Source: G963704535 sp963704535 (lineage in GTDB: Bacteria > Chloroflexota > Chloroflexia > Chloroflexales > Roseiflexaceae). From it: a stretch of 64,000 bases of DNA. The stretch lies in contig OY969916.1 in assembly GCA_963704535.1 (NCBI GenBank), positions 8,618,001-8,682,000 of the forward strand. The letters run 5' to 3'. The notes under the pieces were generated by a model. The model saw only the letters and a list, made by a program, of their open reading frames with translations. It had not been told where the DNA came from and made no database searches. This document shows, piece after piece, positions 53,497 to 62,340 of this stretch. Position numbers and translations under genes: made by a program. Positions within the stretch are counted from its first letter, which is position 1, and the number at the start of each line of letters is the position of its first letter.

Positions 53497-55337
53497 TCGA
53501 TGGCTCCAAAACAAGAATGATACGTTCCAGATTCCGTTCGACCCGTTCGTTCATCTCGATCTGGCGTGTCCAGTTGCTCTCGCGTGCCTTCGCCAGTATT
53601 CGGCGCGTCTCCTCTAGCTGGATGCGGTGCTGGTCGAGGAAGCGCACGTCCGTCCGAAAGTGGGTACAGGTCAGGCAGGCATTTGCATGCGGGCATGCAC
53701 CAGCGGCGATGGGCAGGAAACAGGTGCCGTTCGGGAGCGCCTGACCAAGAATGTTACGCTTAAACCACTCCAAGTCGACCGTCGCTGAGGTTAGCTCAGT
53801 ACGCTTGCCCTCGGCGTTGATCAGCGTCCGAGCATACTTCTCGAACTCCCGCCGCATCGTCTCGTCGTGCAGATGGGCATAGCGGTTGGTCATCTCCGGC
53901 AACTCGTGGCCCAGGTAGCGCTGGACGATGTGGTGTGGAACTCCGCTATTGATCATTCGCGTGCCGACTGTATGGCGGAATTGATGGCTCTGGAAGCGAA
54001 AAATCCTTCCATTTGCATCACAGATCTGCTTTTCATAAGCCAGTTTGTTCAACGCATAGCTGAAGTACTTCTGGCGCATTGGCTGGCTTTTGTTTGCACG
54101 GGAAACACCAGGAAACAGGTATTTGCAGTCGGGGCTCTGTTCCTCGCGCACCACGCGCTGCTGTTCTTGGAAGACAGCAACGATCTCGTTAGAGAGAGGG
54201 ATGCGATGCTCTTTCTTCATCTTCCGCTGCCAGTAGCGCAGCCACCAATCGCCGTCTTGGTCGCGCTCCAGGCACTCAAAAGACATTTCACACAGTTCGC
54301 TGATCCGCAGCCCACACTCCTGGAGAACGAGAACCATCCGCATCACGACGGGCGGCAGCGCGTCGAGATGGGCGTTCAGTTGGTCGAGCACCTCCTGGGG
54401 GATAAAGCGCGGTTTGGGCTTCTCTGGGCGCGGCATGTCTTCGGTGTAGACCAGAGGGCGCTCGGAGAAATCTGCCCATCCCTCTCTGACACAGAGTTCC
54501 ATAAATTGCTTGATGTTCAGAATATATTCTTTCCGCGTTGCAGCGGTATAGCCACGGGACTGCAAATAGCCAATGTACGCCAGCATGAGCCGGACGATCT
54601 ATCATTGAAGGACAAATCTCGTAATCGAGGGTCTGCAAAAAAGCAGAGAATGTGTGAAGGGCTGACAGCTTAGTATCGCAATATGAAGCAGAATACAGTA
54701 TCAGATTATATCGGGTGTATTGCTTGGCAAGTTGGCGTAGCCACGCTTGACTGATAGGCGTGAATGAAAGATGGTATTTCGAGCGTGAAAGATGGACAGC
54801 GACTCCCAACTTTCGCAAATCCCATTGGTCTTTTTCGTATTCAGGCCGGTCGTCATACACCTCCATCAGCGTTTCATAGATTCTACGAAGCACCTGCCGG
54901 CGATTGTCCGTGCGGAATGTGCGGATCTCCTGTGTATGAAGCAAGCGCCGACCTGTGTACTGGAAGAAGATTCCGTTTTCAGCCATATACGAGCGCAACG
55001 ACAGCTCCCAATACTCCAAACTCCGGTCGAGAAATGAGCTGATAGCGGGGCGGGTATCGTTCAACCAGGCAATAAGGAGGTGAAGCTGTGCCTGGTAGAT
55101 CGTAAGGAAGGGATTCCAGGTGCCTTTCTGAAACTGCTGCCAACATACATACTTCATCTCTGTATTCAGAGACGGCGAGAAGCTCTCGAACCGGAGCCGG
55201 ACAATTCGCCGATCAGGAGCATCTGCAAACAACGGGCACTGCGACATGTCCCAGACATCCTCGGCCCAGAAGCCGACGAGTTGAGCCTTCAGTGTTGCAT
55301 ACTTCTCCTCAGAGCACTTGGCCGCAGGGATGTGCAT
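53480..55337 (-). CDS. tnpB: TnpB-like tyrosine recombinase, frameshifted
   Basis: The N-terminal part (55337 to about 54600, 'MHIPAAKCSEEKYATLKAQL') passes into a second frame near 54595: 'SMIDR' is followed by 'LMLAYIGYLQSRGYTAATRK' once one (or four) bases are removed. The catalytic part has Arg in 'CGLRISELCEM', His-x-x-Arg in 'SHQFRHTVG' and Tyr in 'GHELPEMTNRYAHL'. A Cys-rich tail 'CPHANACLTCTHF' follows, as in TnpB of Tn554. Repaired length is about 615 residues, normal for the family. If the shift is genuine the transposon is immobile unless helped in trans. Confidence 0.78.
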
Positions 55338-55340
55338 GGG

Positions 55341-56426
55341 TTATGGCTCCTTCGCTGTCTCACAGTAGGCATGGTACGCGGCCTTCAAATCGTCGTCGGT
55401 AAGATGGGCATAGGTGTTGATGGTTGTCTGGATATGAGCATGCCCCAAGCGCTTCTGAACGAATACAGCATCCATCCCGCTACGGAGTAGCTTGGTGGCG
55501 TGGGTGTGGCGCAACATGTGCGGCCGGGCGTACATACCCGTTTTTCTGCTCAAGCGAGAGAACAGATCGAGCGCCGCCCCGTAGGTTATCGGCTGCCCGA
55601 TAGCACCCTCCCAGAGGTTGATGAACACATAATCGCTATCCGTTTCACCGAACTCCTGCACGAGGTAATCGGCGTATAAAGCCATCAATTCCTCAGTGAC
55701 GTGGATAGTGTAGGGTTCTCTTGTTTTAGCTCGCATCCCGTTTGCGTTGTCGCTCCGTGGAACAACGCGAATGAGATTGTCCCACGATTGAACATCTTCG
55801 TGCCTCAACCCTAATGCCTGACCAACACGCATCCCGGTTTCGTAGAGCAGTGTCACTAAAAAGGCGTCACGTTTGCGGTGGCACGCCTGGACAAGTTGCT
55901 GTACTTGATCGTCAGAGAGGGTTTGCGGGATACGCTTGGTTGCTTTGAGCCTGATCAGGCGCGTTTGTACGGGTTTCTTCTTGTTGATGTGATACAGAAA
56001 ATCCTTATATCGTCGTGTAGTAAAGGCTTGGGAGCGGTAGAGCGGAATATCGCCGACGGTTTCAGCGCGCTGGTGATAGTCGTAAAAGGAAATTACCGCA
56101 TCAAGGATTGCGTTAATGGTTGATTCAGTGCGGACAGCCTCCTGCTCGTCGAAGGAAATAACCCCAGGTCGAGGCGCACGAAGCCAGGGGATGAAATCAG
56201 CCAAGGCACGGAAACCGACTTCTGTCCATTCTAGATGAGCGTCGCGGAGGTATTCCCAGAACAGTTTGAGGTGAAAAGCGTAGACGCGAACAGTGTTAGG
56301 CGAGCGCTCGATGCTCTCCAGATAGGTCAGGAAGCTGTGTATAGGCTGGATCGGGAGGAAAGCATCATCGAGAACCATCCATGCCGTTCGCTGGTTGGTG
56401 GGGAGCCGTACACGCTGGACTTTCAT
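55341..56426 (-). CDS. tnpA: TnpA-like tyrosine recombinase
   Basis: A 361-residue protein. The N-terminal SAM-like DNA-binding domain has 'RSPNTVRVYAFHLKLFWEYL'. The catalytic residues are complete: Arg in 'TGMRVGQALGLRHED', His-x-x-Arg in 'RPHMLRHTHATKLL', His in 'LGHAHIQTT' and the Tyr nucleophile in 'INTYAHL'. It is the first gene of the tnpABC module, with TnpB starting three bases after its stop. Confidence 0.85.
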   Translation of the reverse strand: MKVQRVRLPTNQRTAWMVLDDAFLPIQPIHSFLTYLESIERSPNTVRVYAFHLKLFWEYLRDAHLEWTEVGFRALADFIPWLRAPRPGVISFDEQEAVRTESTINAILDAVISFYDYHQRAETVGDIPLYRSQAFTTRRYKDFLYHINKKKPVQTRLIRLKATKRIPQTLSDDQVQQLVQACHRKRDAFLVTLLYETGMRVGQALGLRHEDVQSWDNLIRVVPRSDNANGMRAKTREPYTIHVTEELMALYADYLVQEFGETDSDYVFINLWEGAIGQPITYGAALDLFSRLSRKTGMYARPHMLRHTHATKLLRSGMDAVFVQKRLGHAHIQTTINTYAHLTDDDLKAAYHAYCETAKEP

Positions 56427-56596
56427 AGCCTATCGTGCGCCTCCGATGTTCCGTTTGTCGTTCCGAGGAGCAGGATTGTTATCGATATATGATGATATAA
56501 CGACAATACCGATACTTTTGCATCTTAGAAGGGCTGTGGTTTATGGTTGTAGCACGAATAGAACTTGTGTTCAAGTCAACGTAGTATACGTCGTAA

Positions 56597-56998
56597 GTGG
56601 TCTATCAACACGCCTTGGTTAAGTTCGTCAAAGCCCGCCGCTTCGCCGAGCACGAGGCCGACGCCTACTCTATCTTGAGCACCCGGCATGGCCTGGTCGC
56701 GCCTGATCAGCCGCTCGAACCCTACGAGCAGACCTTGAACACCATGCCGCGCCACGAGCGCCAGCGCTGGGCCGCGCCAGTCTGGCGGGCGATCGTCCAG
56801 GTCGCTGACATCGATGATCGACTCGTGTTCCTCGCCAGCCAGCGCTATCGTGAACTGGTGGCGCCGGTCCTGGCCGGTTTGGGATACACGGTCGAGGTGC
56901 CAATGCTGGGGCTGGGGATCGGCCAGCAACTCGCGTGGCTGGAGCAGCAATCGAGAGAGGGGGGGAACGCGGGCACCCCCGGCAGTGTGAAGGGGTAG
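56597..56998 (+). pseudogene. 5'-truncated DUF6884-type gene
   Basis: 133 codons matching the pattern of DUF6884 proteins: 'VKARRFAEHEADAYSILSTR' followed by 'HGL', 'PLEPYEQTLNTM', 'RQRWAAPVWRAI', 'LVFLASQRYRELVAPVLAGL' and 'MLGLGIGQQLAWLEQ'. The usual N-terminus with its nucleotide-like binding start is missing; the frame begins at the edge of the Tn554-type module, which probably cut it. Confidence 0.55.
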
Positions 56999-57009
56999 TT
57001 GAGCAAGTG

Positions 57010-57105
57010 GAGCGGTAAGTGCTTATAGTCCTTACTCAGCCGACGATTTTGATTCGACCAAGCAAACGTTCGCTCCACAATCCAGTGTTTCGGCACATTT
57101 GACGA
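57010..57105 (-). pseudogene. Fragment of an IS5-type DDE transposase
   Basis: The residues 'PKHWIVERTFAWSNQNRRLS' and 'KDYKHLP' match the end of the catalytic domain of IS5/IS1182-like transposases, including the Glu of the DDE triad in 'VERTFAW'. Nothing of the rest remains. Confidence 0.65.
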
Positions 57106-57140
57106 GCAGCCGCTGGATGTATCGCCGGGTTATGCGAGCG

Positions 57141-58271
57141 CTACTGTTGGGTAGAGCCCTGTTCCCCGTTGCCCGCTTGGCTCCCCAGAAAGTGATGGAC
57201 GCTTTGGAGAAAGGCCAGTTCAAGCGGAACGCGCAAGTCAAACTGCTCACAATCCTGGTATGCGACCTTTCTTTCAAAATCGTTGAGCCAGTCATCTAAC
57301 TGGTCGAGGATATCAGGTAGCGAGTCGACGCTGACAATGATGATCCGCGCTTCATTGGTCGGCTGGAACAGATGCGACTTGAATCTCCCCGGCCAATGCG
57401 GGATGCGAATGCCTGTCACCAGTGCATCAGTGGGTTCGATCGTTGCAATATTACCGTCGTCGGCAACCTCAACGCGGAACAGCGGCGCATCCACGCAGAC
57501 GAGCGGTAGATAGATCGTAAGGTCCGTACTCAATAGGCGGTGGGGATCGTCGGCATAGTAACGCGCGTTGAAAGCTTGATACTGTTCGATCGTGAGTTTG
57601 CGGCGCATCCACTGGCGTGCTGTGGACCAGGTGTCGAAGATCGAATGTGCTGCGTCTGTAGCGAAGGCATCCAGCAACCCTAACTCGGTAATGATGGGGT
57701 GGGGTTGTTGGGCCAGGCGTTCTTGCTCCAGCCAACGGATGGCGTCATACAGACTGGCTCCGGCTTTGTAGATTAGTTGTTCATCGTAGACACGCGGCGC
57801 TTTATGCATGTTGTCGAGCAGCCCGATACTACAAAGCGGGCTGCGCAGCAGCGGCAGTTTGATCGTGTCCAGGCCCTTCACACAGGTTGTGAAGACCAGA
57901 TCGCCCAGGATTGGCGGCAGTGTCACTTGAGATGGGCGACTAGGATAGGGGAAGCCAAAGACGGCCAAGCCCTCGCGGTGTTTGCATTCAATCAGCACCT
58001 CACAGTTGACGGTGATATCGATGTTACAGCCATTGTCCAGGTCTCCACTGAAGGAGATGAACTGGTCTATTTCGCGCAGGGGTGTAGCGCCACCATCGCC
58101 GTAGAGCAGGCGACCTGTGGATTGGCTCGACGAATGACATGCCATGTGTAGGAAGATATCCCGCGCCTGACAGATTTTCGCCACGCGCATCTCAAGCGGC
58201 GCGCCGGTTTGGATCAAGAGGCGCTTAATGTTGGCGACGGCATCAGGGTTGTTTAGCCAGTCGGGAGTCAT
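57141..58271 (-). CDS. PD-(D/E)XK-like nuclease-fold protein
   Basis: A 376-residue protein from ATG 58271 (AAGGTGG upstream). 'LREIDQFISFS' (Glu and Asp), 'NIDITVNCEVLIECKHREG' (Asp, then Glu-x-Lys) fit a restriction-endonuclease-like active site of the DUF2034/Mrr type. It continues with a beta-rich C-terminal half ('TIYLPLVCVDAPLF', 'IIIVSVDSLPDILDQLDDWL'). Its role may be defence or DNA repair. It follows a large TPR protein on the same strand after about 100 bases, and the two may be expressed together. Confidence 0.6.
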   Translation of the reverse strand: MTPDWLNNPDAVANIKRLLIQTGAPLEMRVAKICQARDIFLHMACHSSSQSTGRLLYGDGGATPLREIDQFISFSGDLDNGCNIDITVNCEVLIECKHREGLAVFGFPYPSRPSQVTLPPILGDLVFTTCVKGLDTIKLPLLRSPLCSIGLLDNMHKAPRVYDEQLIYKAGASLYDAIRWLEQERLAQQPHPIITELGLLDAFATDAAHSIFDTWSTARQWMRRKLTIEQYQAFNARYYADDPHRLLSTDLTIYLPLVCVDAPLFRVEVADDGNIATIEPTDALVTGIRIPHWPGRFKSHLFQPTNEARIIIVSVDSLPDILDQLDDWLNDFERKVAYQDCEQFDLRVPLELAFLQSVHHFLGSQAGNGEQGSTQQ

Positions 58272-58376
58272 CAATAGACCACCTTTTCGAGAGACAAAGA
58301 TTTTCCAAGAGAGTGCCAAACTGCATTGGAAGGCCATGGAACGGCGGTCGTGGTTTTGCCCGCTGCTATAGGGAGA

Positions 58377-60494
58377 TTATCGCAAACTGAGGGCATCGCC
58401 GTTCGTTCCGCCTGCTGCATCGCCCCTGAATCTCGAAGCTGCCATGCTCACGACCAGCGTCGCCAACGCCTCACCACGCACGTCGGCATTCGTACTGCGC
58501 TGCGCTGCTTTCCAGGCTGTCTCATAGATGACCATACCCTCGTCAGCAGGGAGTGCCCGCGCCAGCGCGGCAAGCGCTCGCACACGCGGAACAATCGAGC
58601 GCACCGAGGTTGCCAGTGCAAGTGCCTGTCGTGCCTGCTCCTCGCCTAGATAGGGTGCCAGCCAGCAGAGCATCTCGGCAACATCCGTGGAAGACCCGTA
58701 TGTTAGTCGCGTTTGTAACATACCAAGCACGGTCTCGATCATTGCCTCGCGACCATCGCTATCGCTATCGTCGGTGTGTGCAAGACAGGCGATCCACAAA
58801 TCCACACTCAGGCGTTCGCGCTCCAACATAGCATTGGCAACCTCGTGACCGGCACCGCACCGCGCCAGTGCCGGTAGGCCCACCAGAAACGCATCGGAGT
58901 ACATGCTGTTACGGGGCTGGAGTTGTGACAGCAAGGCTGCTTCGATCGCCTGGCAGGCGGATTGGCGGGCATCAGGCGGTAGATGCGGGAGAAGCACGGC
59001 AAGACCGGAGAACAGAGCGATCGTCGCACCATCGGTCGGGCGTCGCCGTATCTCGTCACACCAGGCTGAGGCGCATCTCGTGACCGAGTGCTCGACGAGG
59101 GCCTGTTCTGTCGTCCCAAGCATATCACGCATTCGCAGGAGGGTTTCTGCATGCAGCCACTCATGGCTAAGGAAGTGAAACGCATGCGGTTCGAGCGCAA
59201 TCAGCCGTCGTGCTGCCGTTGATGGTGTGTTTTTGGGCTTTGCCAGTGCGCGGGCAAGATCGGCAGCCAGCAGAATCCGATATTTCTTCTCATGAGAACA
59301 ATCTTCAGACCATATCTGGATGTCGGTGTGAGGTGGTGTCACCTGTCCAGGAGCGAGGTAGGGAGCAAGGGCGTGCAGCGTGAGGAGTTGCCGCAGCCAG
59401 TCTTGCATCGCACGAGCGGCCGAGAGTGCCAGCCCAATCCGCGCTTCAGGAGCAGGCAAGGAGGTGCGTGGCGGTGGTGCCTTCCGTGACGATGGTGTCC
59501 CCAAAATCGTGGAGAGAGTTGTTCGGATCGAACGGACATAGCGGGCATCAAGAGGCATCCAGCGTCCGAGCGCCGCCTGTGCGCGCTCTGCCAGTGCGCG
59601 TGCCTCGGAGGTCTCGTCGTGCCGGTAGAGCTGCCAGGCCAGATAGGTCAGCAGACGGACTTTCTGCGCATATGCCTGGCCGAGCCGTCCAGTCACGGCC
59701 GCCGCTTGTCGCGCTGTTGCGATGGCTGCGTCGATATTGTGCTGATGAAAATGGACATCGGCCAGGGTTGCCAGCGCAAGGGCTGTGAGGTAGTTGAGGC
59801 CACGCCGTGCGCCGGCTGGCTCATTCGCACCCTGCTCACAAACGGCCAGCGCGGTCTTGACAACACGATATGCCTCGTCGATCTGGCTCTGTCGCAGCAG
59901 CGCCCAGACGAGCTTGAGCCGTAGTTCGGTGTGGGTCCAACTCTCCTGCCATCCAAGCGCAAGCTCCAATGCGCGACGATAGTGCCCAAGCGCCGCAACA
60001 TCATCTCCCAGGCTGCTCTCGATGTCGCCGAGGGTTTCCATGCGCTTGTAGTGGTAGAACGACTTGGCCGGCTTCAGCGCGAGTGATAGCTCCAGTTCCA
60101 GTTTGGCCGCGGCATACTCGCCGTCAGCCAGGAGGCCGCACGCGGTCTGGAAGTGTTCAAGCGCTTGCCACTCCTGTTCCAGATTGAACAAAAGCGAAGC
60201 ACCTGGCGCTTTAAAATCATCGGGAGGCATGTCTGGTGGCGCGGGTGGGTGTACTGGCGCAGCCGGAGATGACCAGGCAAGTGGTCCGAGATGCAGCGAG
60301 AAGTAGTGATCCCACAGGAGTTCAGCCAGAGCCGCTGCTGTAGGGGCCGCGAATGCGCTGTCGCTACGGTGAATGGTGGGGCTGTGGGCATAGTATGTAG
60401 TGGCGTGGCAAAGAAACAGCCAGGGATCAGCTTGTGCCTGGGAGGGATTGGGAATACCACTGCGCAGAATTCTGCTCGATCGTGATCTGGTCAA
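58377..60494 (-). CDS. TPR-repeat protein
   Basis: A 705-residue frame. TPR-like helix pairs run from about residue 110 to 340: 'ALEHFQTACGLLADGEYAAA', 'RMETLGDIESSLGDDVAALG' and 'TALALATLADVHFHQHNIDA'. The C-terminal half is helical (HEAT-like). The TTG start has no ribosome site. An overlapping frame from ATG 60569 encodes 47 plausible residues ('MTTTTLPVPIPSPRSGW') ending near 60425, so an indel around 60430 may separate the true N-terminus. It probably acts as a protein-interaction platform, possibly with the nuclease-like neighbour. Confidence 0.6.
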   Translation of the reverse strand: MTRSRSSRILRSGIPNPSQAQADPWLFLCHATTYYAHSPTIHRSDSAFAAPTAAALAELLWDHYFSLHLGPLAWSSPAAPVHPPAPPDMPPDDFKAPGASLLFNLEQEWQALEHFQTACGLLADGEYAAAKLELELSLALKPAKSFYHYKRMETLGDIESSLGDDVAALGHYRRALELALGWQESWTHTELRLKLVWALLRQSQIDEAYRVVKTALAVCEQGANEPAGARRGLNYLTALALATLADVHFHQHNIDAAIATARQAAAVTGRLGQAYAQKVRLLTYLAWQLYRHDETSEARALAERAQAALGRWMPLDARYVRSIRTTLSTILGTPSSRKAPPPRTSLPAPEARIGLALSAARAMQDWLRQLLTLHALAPYLAPGQVTPPHTDIQIWSEDCSHEKKYRILLAADLARALAKPKNTPSTAARRLIALEPHAFHFLSHEWLHAETLLRMRDMLGTTEQALVEHSVTRCASAWCDEIRRRPTDGATIALFSGLAVLLPHLPPDARQSACQAIEAALLSQLQPRNSMYSDAFLVGLPALARCGAGHEVANAMLERERLSVDLWIACLAHTDDSDSDGREAMIETVLGMLQTRLTYGSSTDVAEMLCWLAPYLGEEQARQALALATSVRSIVPRVRALAALARALPADEGMVIYETAWKAAQRSTNADVRGEALATLVVSMAASRFRGDAAGGTNGDALSLR

Positions 60495-60751
60495 CAGGGG
60501 TCCAGGCGCCCTGAAATGTCCAGCCAGAACGGGGCGAAGGTATCGGGACAGGAAGCGTGGTCGTCGTCATAGGTACACTATCTCGTCACGTTTGCTTACA
60601 ATGATGCCACAGCATTTGGCGCTTCTTGAAAATGACGCCAAAACAGCTTGGGCAGCCGAGCGTTGAGTGTTCTCAGCTAGTATAAACGACAAACAGTATG
60701 CTCTTATCGGGTCTCGCAGGAGGCAGCGATCATTCAATTCCCAGACGCCAT

Positions 60752-60785
60752 CAGATGTACGCAAACGCGCGTTTGCGTACATCTG
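60752..60785. repeat. 34-bp perfect palindrome
   Basis: CAGATGTACGCAAACGC followed directly by its exact inverse, with no loop. It is 180 bases upstream of the TPR frame in a 700-base gene-free stretch. It could be an operator for a dimeric or tetrameric repressor, a cruciform site or a relic end of an element. Confidence 0.6.
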
Positions 60786-60927
60786 CCTGAACGTTGTGGG
60801 GTACGCGGTTAAGCAGCCAAGGGTGGGGTTGGGATGGGGCGACGGCTCGCATGGCTTGATCAGCAATAGATTGCTTATCCATAGCTCAGGGAGCTATCGC
60901 GTGTACCCCCTGCTCGATATACGAAAA

Positions 60928-60995
60928 GAGGTAGCGATAATGATGCGTTATCGTTACCTCCACCCCCGGATCTCCCCGTTTAGGTAGCGATAATG
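60928..60995. repeat. Iterated GGTAGCGATAATG motifs with a hairpin
   Basis: GGTAGCGATAATG occurs at 60930-60942 and 60983-60995, and as GGTAGCTATAATG at 61169-61181. The first copy also forms a 13-bp stem with 60949-60961 (one mismatch). The third contains TATAAT, 25 bases before the gene at 61205. They look like regulatory iterons or remains of an element. Confidence 0.4.
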
Positions 60996-61024
60996 TTGAC
61001 AGTTTTCGAGGTGTCTGATAGAAG

Positions 61025-61159
61025 TATGTTTGGTGTGAATTAGCTTACACGGTTTTGCATCAGGAAGCCTTGCACGTCAGCCCGCAATCTCGCAATCGCG
61101 TAAAATCGGTTCGGCTCGACAGCTTCCCAATGCGATCAAAATAATTCACACCAAACATA
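61025..61159. repeat. 18-bp perfect inverted repeat flanking about 99 bases
   Basis: TATGTTTGGTGTGAATTA (61025-61042) is exactly inverted at 61142-61159. Similar sequences (AGAAGTAT, GGTAGCxATAATGTTG) lie on both sides. The arrangement fits a small non-autonomous mobile element inserted in the promoter region of the next gene. Confidence 0.45.
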
Positions 61160-61204
61160 GAAGTATTAGGTAGCTATAATGTTGTGACTTCCAGGAGCAA
61201 CCCG

Positions 61205-61681
61205 ATGTCAACCGACAACCGCACCCTTGACCGCATCGAACGCGCCGTCGCTGCGTTCCGCGCCGCCCCTTCCTGGACCGCCTGGGAGCAGCTTCGCCAC
61301 CGGCACCGCAGATATATGCAGACCCATATGCTCTTTCCTGGCCGTGAGGTCGAAGTCATCGGCGCCCTGTGGCGAGCTGTTTGCGAGGGGCCGTTCCTCG
61401 TGCTCGGCTGGACCCGCGATACCTTCATCCAGGCGGTCAACGATCCCGTGGCCGCCGGCGCCGTCATTCGCCTGGTGCATCCCGATCATGTCTATGCCCG
61501 CCTGGCCGAGTTGCAAGTCTCCGGTAATGGCGAGTGTTGTTGTGCGACGCTGGCCGACGACAAGATCGGGGCGATCATGCTCAAAAACGATGAAGTTGTG
61601 ACCTGGCTCTATCCGGTGCTGGCATTTTATCAAGCGCAGAGGGCTGTGCTTGCGGTAGTAGAAAGAAAGATACAGGAATGA
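61205..61681 (+). CDS. Hypothetical protein
   Basis: A 158-residue protein from ATG 61205 after CCAGGAG. The helical N-terminus ('LDRIERAVAAFRAAPSWTAW') is followed by a mixed domain ('FPGREVEVIGALWRAVCEGP', 'GAVIRLVHPDHVYARLAEL'). A TATAAT at 61175-61180 is a probable -10. Its stop overlaps the next frame by four bases (ATGA). No family is recognised. Confidence 0.5.
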   Translation: MSTDNRTLDRIERAVAAFRAAPSWTAWEQLRHRHRRYMQTHMLFPGREVEVIGALWRAVCEGPFLVLGWTRDTFIQAVNDPVAAGAVIRLVHPDHVYARLAELQVSGNGECCCATLADDKIGAIMLKNDEVVTWLYPVLAFYQAQRAVLAVVERKIQE

Positions 61682-61951
61682 CGAGTACAAGCACTCCCAC
61701 GAGCGCTCCACTCGACTATGCCACACAAATGCAGCAATTTCGGACCTGGCTTGCCTCAGCAATGCAAGCCGTGACAGATCAGCAGCGCGAGACACTGCCT
61801 ACAGTCGGCGAAGCCGCTGCGGCGTTCGGCGTGCCACTGAGGAGCTGGAGCGCATGTGCGACGACGCGCAGGCCCACGACTTCTCGGTCAGCTTGGAGGC
61901 ATTGACTGAATGGTGGCAGACCACTGACGGCCGGCGGATTGAGCTATTGTA
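61678..61951 (+). pseudogene. Small hypothetical gene with a frameshift
   Basis: The first frame ('YATQMQQFRTWLASAMQAV', 'TVGEAAAAFGV') loses sense near 61835. A second frame then reads 'ELERMCDDAQAHDFSVSLEA' and 'WWQTTDGRRIELL' to a stop at 61949-61951. One missing base at about 61833 would join them into a 90-residue protein. It is coupled to the preceding gene. Confidence 0.45.
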
Positions 61952-62030
61952 ATCTGGGGGAGACGCTCGCGTAGCGCTCCCCGCCTCTGACCTAGCTCGC
62001 CACGCGAACCAGATGCGGCGCTCGAAATCC

Positions 62031-62084
62031 CATCGTCACATCCGGCGATGCTGGCCACGGCAGTCATCGCCGAATGTGACGATG
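62031..62084. repeat. 20-bp stem hairpin
   Basis: CATCGTCACATCCGGCGATG (62031-62050) pairs with 62065-62084 with one mismatch across a 14-base loop. It has no T-run, so it is not a simple terminator; a REP-like element or structured site is possible. The rest of 61952-62340 shows no gene. Confidence 0.45.
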
Positions 62085-62340
62085 GCGAAGTCTGGTGACG
62101 GTGAAGACCGACGCCAGCGTCGTGCCGTGGCGCGCCACCTCGACCGCCACCATACCCTCTCAACTGCGATCGTGATTGACGCCACTGTGCGGTACGATGG
62201 CAGCCTGCATCTTTACTTTAGGGCAGCAGTTCGCACGCTTGTACACATCTCGAAAGGTCGGACGAAGAAGGGCTTGGAGGCGCGGGCGTTGCGGTGCCCG
62301 CGCCTGGTTACGGCATCCATTCCAGGAACGCGGAGGCAGG

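Larger units (their letters stand above)
53119..56580 (-). mobile_element. Tn554-type transposition module (TnpA-TnpB-TnpC)
   Basis: Two tyrosine recombinases followed by a small coiled-coil DUF6262-type protein on one strand, with stop/start overlap, is the tnpABC order of Tn554-like site-specific transposons. The upstream edge is placed near 56580, where a truncated DUF6884 gene begins. The other edge is unknown, so genes at 51314-52592 may be cargo. Confidence 0.7.

Noticed and set aside
53284..54673. Plus-strand frames opposite the TnpB/TnpC genes
   Set aside because: They lack family motifs; the minus-strand reading contains the full tyrosine-recombinase catalytic residues.
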